A stretch of 12,267 nt of DNA from assembly GCA_029264655.1 (NCBI GenBank), contig JARHZY010000079.1:1-12267 (forward strand). The letters run 5' to 3'. The translations under genes and the position numbers were made by a program. This stretch comes from Helicobacter sp. (GTDB taxonomy: Bacteria > Campylobacterota > Campylobacteria > Campylobacterales > Helicobacteraceae). The stretch's first letter is position 1; each line of letters opens with the position of its first letter. Below are positions 7,276 through 12,267 of this stretch, piece after piece. The notes beneath the pieces were generated by a model, which worked only from the letters and a program-made list of their open reading frames with translations, had not been told where the DNA came from and did no database searches.

Positions 7276-7431
7276 TATAAGAACAAATAATTATACAATA
7301 AATTATATTGTTTGAATACAATATAGACTTTTCTAAGTTTTATAGCGTTATTTTTTATAAAGTTTTGATAAAAATTATAGTATTTTATCATATTATTTTA
7401 TGTGTTTATGGCTGATAACGCAGAGATAATT

Positions 7432-7440
7432 TGCTATAAT
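7432..7440 (+). promoter_or_regulatory. Extended -10 promoter for the PutA-like gene
   Basis: The sequence TGCTATAAT is a perfect extended -10 box. Transcription would start near 7447 and give a leader of about 40 bases. AAGGTAGGA at 7478-7486 supplies the ribosome binding site for the ATG at 7488. Confidence 0.7.
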
Positions 7441-7487
7441 TAGTTTTATTAAAAATAATAAAGTAATAGAAAATATTAAGGTAGGAT

Positions 7488-10400
7488 ATGATAGATATAA
7501 AAGATGAAAATGCAGTGATAGAGCAAGCAACTACTTATTTTTATAACGCAAAGAAATATATTAGAAAAGTAGATATGGCACTCTATCGTCGTTGTAAATC
7601 TTTACGCAAAAGTGATATGGATTTCTTAGAGCAACTCATGCTTATACATATCAAAAATATTGCACAAGGCTCAAAAATTACACAAAATTTTTATGGTGTT
7701 TTAGATAATTTCATTATAGATAATCTTTTTGTCCAGCATTTTTTTACAAGTTTAGAGATGTTTCGTCTTGTTTGCTATAGATTTTCATTATTACCAAATA
7801 GTATGTTATTACGCAATGTGCGTTCATCATGTAAGAATATTCTAAATAGTAATATAAAAAAATATAAACCATATAAATATGCTAAAAATATAGTATATGT
7901 TTTTGAACCCCTACCAAATTTACAAAGTGATATAGAATCTTTTTTACAAACATGCTTGCAACTTTTTTTACACAATAAGATTGATGCACTTATCATTAAT
8001 CCATTGCAACTTGTGCTTAATCCCGCATTTAAAGATAAAACACAGATAATAACAGAATTAACAAAGAATCTGCAGACACTTTTACAAAATTCGAATGCAA
8101 AAATGCTTATTTTTGATAATGACTGCGACTATATTGATGTGCTTTTAGCAAGTATAGAACATGCATTACAAAAAATCAATTACCATGTGGATATTACTTT
8201 AACATTGCCAAGCTATCATCTCATGTCTTTAGATGCATTAGATGATATTGCAGCTTTAAGTAAAAAATTATGCGCACAAAAGAAAGCAAAGCTATGCGTG
8301 CGTCTTAAAGATTTGGACTTTTCGTATGATATAATGGAATTTAAGGCAGCATATACACACACAATGAATACACATTTTACCAATGAAACAAATACACTTA
8401 GTAATCTTATTGCACTTGTAAAAAAATGTGCTTCTTATAAAGATACACTTCTTTGCCATGTGGCTAGCACAAATTTTCTTTTCATCACATTACTGCAAAA
8501 TTTTGATATGCAAATACGTTTTGAAGTAGAGCCAGCCCTGCATTATCCTCTTTATAAAATGTTTCGCACTAAGGCAATGCCACTCTTTGCTACTCAACAC
8601 TATACGACGCATTTTACAGATACTATTGCTTTGCGTCTAAAATTTGTATATGCAAGCCTAAGTTATGGGTTATTTGAATATATTACAATGCTTTACAATA
8701 AACAAGAGTGGGAGAAAAAATGTAAAGCATTTGCACAAAGTTTCCAATATAGCAAAAAAGATGAAACAAAAAAAGAGCATAATTTGCGTGGAATACAAGA
8801 AAATGCACTTTTTTTACAAACAGAACAATACAATTTTGAAACATTTGACTACACATTACGCAAACCTATCCAATTACAAAAGCCTACACCATCGCAGCAA
8901 GATATAGAGAATACGCAGAATCTAGAAACAATATCGCAGCAAGATTCTACAGCAATACAACAAAGCAAATCATTTTTACATGATTTAGAAAATTTGCAAA
9001 TTACAATGCCAAATACAAATAAACTTGAAGATATTTTGTATCTGAATACACAAGATATGCATAGACTAAATATGCAAAGCATAAATAGTGTGCCTGCTAC
9101 TTTCTCACTTTATGCAGATAAGGAAAAAGAAGCCTTAAAGCTTGCACATAAGAAACAAGAAGAAATTTTGCAAAATCGCATGAATATTATAACTTCTATC
9201 ATTGCACGATTGCAAGAGTGTATTCCATCAATTTTTGCTACACTTTGTGAGCTTTATCCAAATACACCGCCAGCACTTTATAAAGAGCAAGTGTATATGC
9301 TTCTTGATAGCTTTAAGTATTATGCCTATGCTTATAAGCAACTTCTACAAGAGACAGAATCTGTTTTGCTTATGCCACTTGGAAATATTTTTGTTCATAC
9401 AAAAAAGCTTGCAATCCATGAAATTGGTGCGGTATTGGCAAGTAATATTATGATTGGCAATGTTTCATTTTTGGAAGATTCTGTGCTTGGGAGAATCTTT
9501 TATCATGTATTTATACCTCTTTTTAGTTTTTGTCCTTTTATGTGTATTATGGAGAGTAAGATAGCAAGAAGTCAAGGATTTATCGACTATGAAATTATTG
9601 CAAAACAAGATTTTATGCAATTAAAAACAGCAGAAAAAACAAGTAATTTTCTCGTTTGGGATAAAGGTGTAAGTGTTGTGTTTATTAGCTCATTTTATGA
9701 TATACATGAAGTAGCCCAACAGGTGCAATATATGCGTTTCAGTCTCCATGCACAAATCCTTATTTATACAGATTGCTACATTTATGAGATTGCAAAACAA
9801 ATCTTTATTCCTTTGCAAGTTACGCAAATAAATCTTGCCGATCTTATTGCAAAATTGCCAGAAGATACCTCAAATTTCAGTCTTTTTACTTACAATAAAG
9901 CAGAGATGAATTATGCTATCAATAAGCTTAAGGTGTCGCTTTGCATTAATGGAGCATATACATCAAAACTCATATCAGGTTCTCCTCGCACATTTTCACC
10001 CGGATATTTACAACCATTTGGTAGTAAGCTTTTATTAGGTAAGCTTGTACAAACAAGTCCTAATAGTATTATTTTAAATAATAGCTTGTATTCTGATATT
10101 ATTGGTTGTTTTGGAGATATTCTTAGTGCCGATGAGATTGAATTTCTTTATAATCTCAACCATAATTATAGCCAGTTTTTAAAAAATCTAACACGTACAG
10201 CAAGTCTTGATAATATTTATGAAACAAAAAAGCCATATAACATGTGTGTGCGTATTTATAAAAATGATGACTTCTTTCATGTGTGTGTGCTTATGCTAAT
10301 TGGATTTTTACTGCAGATTCCAACAAAGTTAAGCTTTGAATTGGATTATTTCCAGCAAACACCAGATACACCTAAAAAACTACAAATAGCATTACAAGAG

Positions 10401-10670
10401 AAATATATTGAATATTTTACGCTTGTGTTTGAAAATGAAAAGGACTTTAAAGATGCCCTAACAACGCAAACTTTAGTGCGTATTTTGCAAGATGAGAATC
10501 AATTTGCTACAACACAGACTTATGCGTATTTAAGTAGTAAGGGCATTATTGCTGAATATTCTCTGCCTATACTTAATCGCCATTTAGAGCTTGAACGTTA
10601 TCTTGCAACCCAATATATCCAGATAGAACCAAATATTTTATTACAAACACATGTGCATGGGAAGAAATAA
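7488..10670 (+). CDS. PutA-like full-length pseudoenzyme (degenerate proline dehydrogenase / P5C dehydrogenase)
   Basis: The 1060-aa protein has no obvious signature, but its order of segments follows Helicobacter PutA (about 1185 aa). Residues 160-390 resemble the PRODH barrel, 540-860 the aldehyde dehydrogenase, and 870-1060 the C-terminal extension. Recognisable echoes are PLGNIFVHTKK (630-640) for the PxGVVxxIxPWNFP strand, AVLASNIMIGN (648-658) for APLAAGN, LCINGAY (818-824) for NIYIN, LQPFGSK (841-847) for RQPFGG, and NMCVRIYKNDDF (918-929). Expected functional motifs are gone: the barrel YLVRRLDEN is LRLKFVYAS (382-390), FEMLEGM is FEVEPAL (345-351), the ALDH Glu-bearing ETGGKN is VWDKGVS (723-729), and GQKCSA with the catalytic Cys is lost (near FSLHAQ, 751-756). 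A stretch of the ALDH catalytic domain also seems deleted, and a Q/T/S-rich linker (about 460-495) joins the halves. The frame is intact and has a good promoter and ribosome binding site, so it is probably expressed. No signal peptide is seen. The alignment is from memory; function is unknown. Confidence 0.65.
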   Translation: MIDIKDENAVIEQATTYFYNAKKYIRKVDMALYRRCKSLRKSDMDFLEQLMLIHIKNIAQGSKITQNFYGVLDNFIIDNLFVQHFFTSLEMFRLVCYRFSLLPNSMLLRNVRSSCKNILNSNIKKYKPYKYAKNIVYVFEPLPNLQSDIESFLQTCLQLFLHNKIDALIINPLQLVLNPAFKDKTQIITELTKNLQTLLQNSNAKMLIFDNDCDYIDVLLASIEHALQKINYHVDITLTLPSYHLMSLDALDDIAALSKKLCAQKKAKLCVRLKDLDFSYDIMEFKAAYTHTMNTHFTNETNTLSNLIALVKKCASYKDTLLCHVASTNFLFITLLQNFDMQIRFEVEPALHYPLYKMFRTKAMPLFATQHYTTHFTDTIALRLKFVYASLSYGLFEYITMLYNKQEWEKKCKAFAQSFQYSKKDETKKEHNLRGIQENALFLQTEQYNFETFDYTLRKPIQLQKPTPSQQDIENTQNLETISQQDSTAIQQSKSFLHDLENLQITMPNTNKLEDILYLNTQDMHRLNMQSINSVPATFSLYADKEKEALKLAHKKQEEILQNRMNIITSIIARLQECIPSIFATLCELYPNTPPALYKEQVYMLLDSFKYYAYAYKQLLQETESVLLMPLGNIFVHTKKLAIHEIGAVLASNIMIGNVSFLEDSVLGRIFYHVFIPLFSFCPFMCIMESKIARSQGFIDYEIIAKQDFMQLKTAEKTSNFLVWDKGVSVVFISSFYDIHEVAQQVQYMRFSLHAQILIYTDCYIYEIAKQIFIPLQVTQINLADLIAKLPEDTSNFSLFTYNKAEMNYAINKLKVSLCINGAYTSKLISGSPRTFSPGYLQPFGSKLLLGKLVQTSPNSIILNNSLYSDIIGCFGDILSADEIEFLYNLNHNYSQFLKNLTRTASLDNIYETKKPYNMCVRIYKNDDFFHVCVLMLIGFLLQIPTKLSFELDYFQQTPDTPKKLQIALQEKYIEYFTLVFENEKDFKDALTTQTLVRILQDENQFATTQTYAYLSSKGIIAEYSLPILNRHLELERYLATQYIQIEPNILLQTHVHGKK

Positions 10671-10870
10671 AAATTACATAGCAAGTATTTAATTTTTATA
10701 AAGAAAGATTGGTGTTTGAATAAGCTAAAACCTTTATAATTAAGATAAAAACATGTATTGTTAAAGATTTTATTGCTTGCTTTGAGTAATTCATGATATT
10801 TTATATAGTATAACTTTTAATGAAAATAAGAATATAAAATAATATGCTTATTTATTTTAGAGCTGCTAAT

Positions 10871-10939
10871 ATGAAGAAAAGAGATAATATAAAAGTTCTT
10901 ATGATTATAGTATTTTTATATTTTATAGTTTGCAAATAA
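10871..10939 (+). CDS. Possible 22-aa hydrophobic micro-protein
   Basis: An ATG opens MKKRDNIKVLMIIVFLYFIV plus CK and a stop: a positively charged start followed by a single hydrophobic segment and a terminal lysine. This build resembles small membrane peptides, including type I toxin peptides known in Helicobacter, or the stub of a signal peptide from a decayed gene. There is only a weak AGAG upstream and no strong promoter, so it may be chance in AT-rich DNA. Confidence 0.2.
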   Translation: MKKRDNIKVLMIIVFLYFIVCK

Positions 10940-10970
10940 AAATAAGATTCTAAAATAGTATTTGCTAACT
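10927..10970. repeat. 12-bp inverted repeat between convergent genes
   Basis: The arm agtttgcaaata (10927-10938) pairs with tatttgctaact (10959-10970) with a single mismatch and a 20-base loop. It lies about 25 bases past the lutA stop and could end transcription from lutA, though no T-run follows on the minus strand. Confidence 0.4.
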
Positions 10971-10995
10971 TATAGCTATTACCATAAACTTAATA

Positions 10996-11727
10996 TTATG
11001 CAATGCCAATACGTTTTGCAAGAAAATCGTAAAGATGCATTGATGGAATCTGCACGCCCATCTTTGCCATAGCACCGCTAATATTCATAAGACAACCTGC
11101 ATCTGCAGCAACTAAACAATCGATATTGCGTGCTTGTATGTCTGCTATTTTTTCATGCACCATAGCACGGCTAATTTCTGGTTCTTTTACACTGAAAGTA
11201 CCGCCAAAGCCACAACATTCTTCCTCACGCTCAAGTTCTATAAGTTCTACATTTTTTAAGCTTCTTAAAAGATTTTTGGCACTTGGGATACATTGGGCAA
11301 CACGCAAGGCATGGCAATTTGAATGCCATGTGATTTTGATTGGCATACCCATATCATAATAGCGTACTTGTAATACTTTATCTAAGTATTCACTTAATTC
11401 ATAGATTCTTGCACTAAATTGATTGAATGCTTCTTCATATTGTGTCCCTTGAAAAAGCTCTTTGTAGTCTGATTTCATCATGCCAGCACATGAACCACTT
11501 GGCAAAATAATAGGATAATCACTATCAAAAAGTTTAAGATTATGTAATGCAATTTTTTTTGTTTCTTCATAATAACCACTATTATAGCTTGGTTGTCCGC
11601 AACATGTTTGGTCTTTTTTAAAGATTACCTCTACCCCTTCTTTTTGTAAAAGCTGTATAGCATGTAAGCAAGTATCAGCATAGGCAGCAGCACCTAAACA
11701 TGTTGCAAAAAAATATACTTTCTTCAT
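10996..11727 (-). CDS. lutA: LutA/LldE-like lactate oxidation iron-sulfur protein (CCG domains)
   Basis: This 243-aa cytoplasmic protein belongs to the LutA/GlpC/HdrB group with two CCG cysteine domains that bind an iron-sulfur cluster. The first set is C10, QTCCGQPSYNSGY (C42, C43) and C80 (LPSGSCAG). The second is NCHALR (C138), ECCGFGGTF (C171, C172) and C212 (DAGCLM). In L-lactate utilisation LutA works with LutB and LutC to oxidise lactate to pyruvate. The frame is open to a GTG at 11740-11742, but AAAAGGAAG lies directly before two consecutive ATG codons. I choose the second (11725-11727), which has the better spacing and gives the usual MKKVYFF start. Neither lutB nor lutC follows: downstream is an AT-rich gap and a convergent gene. 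It is therefore orphaned here, and the partners may lie elsewhere. A stand-alone heterodisulfide-reductase-like subunit is the alternative. Confidence 0.88.
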   Translation of the reverse strand: MKKVYFFATCLGAAAYADTCLHAIQLLQKEGVEVIFKKDQTCCGQPSYNSGYYEETKKIALHNLKLFDSDYPIILPSGSCAGMMKSDYKELFQGTQYEEAFNQFSARIYELSEYLDKVLQVRYYDMGMPIKITWHSNCHALRVAQCIPSAKNLLRSLKNVELIELEREEECCGFGGTFSVKEPEISRAMVHEKIADIQARNIDCLVAADAGCLMNISGAMAKMGVQIPSMHLYDFLAKRIGIA

Positions 11728-11994
11728 CATCTTCCTTTTCACATTTCTTTCTTATGTGGATTCTAACCTTAATTTTATGGTTTTATGCTTTATTAGTATA
11801 TTTTACAAAAAGAGAATAGAATGTTGTTTATTAAAGTTACATTATAAATAGTATGCAGTGTGATAAGATGATAGATTAAGGTGAATATTTTATAACACAT
11901 TTGTTTCAAAGAGATAGCTTTATGATAGAATGAGATAACTTAATAGTATATATTTTCTAACAAAAATTAATACTTTGGCATGCTGCTAATAAAA

Positions 11995-12039
11995 GCAATA
12001 AGAAGTTTAATAGTTTATTTATAATAACTTCTTATTTGC
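11995..12039 (-). terminator. Inverted repeat over the stop codon of the 3'-partial gene, probable terminator
   Basis: The arms 11997-12007 and 12026-12036 are perfectly complementary over 11 bp (aataagaagtt / aacttcttatt). They extend by a further gc/gc pairing with a one-base bulge. The stem includes the TAA of the gene at 12032. On the minus strand it is followed by TTGCTTTTATTAG, a loose U-rich tail. It is AT-rich but the best terminator candidate in the window. Confidence 0.5.
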
Positions 12040-12267
12040 AATATGCTTTTAATGCTTCGGTTATCTTTTCTAATGCCCCTTTCTTATCATTTATAGAATC
12101 TAATATGTTATTATCAAATGTTTTATTATTAGCACATTTGCCTTTTATTGCTTCATCATTTTCATAAATGATTGTTGCTAAAGGCTGTTTGTTATCAAGA
12201 TAGTATCTTGCTTTACCTTGTGTTTCACCATTTGTCAGTGGTGCTTCTACCCAAAGATTCCCATTTT
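12032..12267 (-). CDS. C-terminal part of a hypothetical protein, MORN/YwqK-like (5' end outside window)
   Basis: The minus strand is open from the window edge for 77 codons to TAA at 12032-12034, with clearly coding composition. The visible start reads GNLWVEAPLTNGETQGKARY and then YLDNKQPLATIIYEN. This fits the alternating pattern of MORN-type repeats (G-x-L-x-x-E-x-P-x-x-N-G-x-x-x-G-x-x-x-x-Y) in YwqK-like proteins. It is followed by a charged helical tail ending KITEALKAYCK. Such proteins are often exported and sometimes annotated as antitoxins, but a function cannot be assigned from the fragment. It points the same way as lutA, with about 300 bp and a probable terminator between them. 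Confidence 0.75.
   Translation of the reverse strand, partial: NGNLWVEAPLTNGETQGKARYYLDNKQPLATIIYENDEAIKGKCANNKTFDNNILDSINDKKGALEKITEALKAYCK

Larger units (their letters stand above)
10671..10995. other. 325-bp convergent intergenic region
   Basis: Very AT-rich DNA between the converging PutA-like and lutA genes. It holds the tiny hydrophobic ORF at 10871-10939 and the inverted repeat at 10927-10970. I see no RNA gene and no classical terminator with a T-run. Confidence 0.5.

Noticed and set aside
7194..7391. 65-codon minus-strand ORF overlapping the pgi start
   Set aside because: It covers the pgi promoter and ribosome binding site in another frame, and its composition (I, K, N, Y, F) is what AT-rich non-coding DNA gives.
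8665..8907. 80-codon plus-strand ORF inside the PutA-like gene, and other overlapping ORFs there (7775-7996, 8849-9082, 9202-9453)
   Set aside because: They are shadows of the 1060-codon frame, without their own ribosome binding sites or recognisable proteins.
7488..10670. Motility accessory factor / DUF115 glycosyltransferase
   Set aside because: First thought for a long Helicobacter protein without known motifs, but there is no GxGPS-type motif, and the ordered PutA-like segments explain the whole length better.
11922..12040. Plus-strand small RNA from a TGnTAGAAT-like box near 11922-11930 to the inverted repeat
   Set aside because: The box has a mismatch, there is no further support, and the inverted repeat is better explained as the end of the minus-strand gene.

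Overview
The window looks like chromosome from a non-pylori, enterohepatic-type Helicobacter or a close Campylobacterota relative. The base composition is AT-rich, promoters are extended -10 boxes (TGnTATAAT) without a clear -35, and GlmS and LutA read like Helicobacter proteins. PGI is the short, Campylobacter-like form. The genus call is inference from sequence character, not from a search.

Layout. (1) 1-3467, minus strand: a restriction-modification locus. A 936-aa single-chain type IIG/IIB-like enzyme carries a PD-ExK nuclease, an N6-adenine methylase (NPPY) and one target-recognition domain (TRD). It stops just after a (GA)n tract. A second TRD lies in another frame right behind the tract. 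Losing one GA unit would join them into one polypeptide of about 1150 aa with two TRDs. The locus also holds an 8-residue tandem repeat and a 122-bp repeat present once behind each TRD. (2) 3468-3695: a scarred intergenic region with duplicated leader sequence and short coding remnants. (3) 3696-7212, minus strand: glmS and pgi, separated by 472 bp. PGI interconverts glucose-6-P and fructose-6-P; GlmS commits fructose-6-P to amino sugars for peptidoglycan and LPS. (4) 7488-10670, plus strand: a 1060-aa protein with its own extended -10 promoter and good ribosome binding site. It aligns by eye over its whole length with bifunctional proline-catabolic PutA, yet has lost nearly all catalytic signatures of both halves; I read it as a PutA-derived pseudoenzyme. 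(5) 10996-11727, minus strand: a lone lutA-like CCG-domain iron-sulfur protein without lutB or lutC next to it. (6) 12032-12267, minus strand: the 3' end of a gene with MORN/YwqK-like character running off the window.

The two most interesting items are the apparently phase-variable, TRD-switching RM gene and the intact but catalytically stripped PutA-like protein. Both were read by eye without alignment software.
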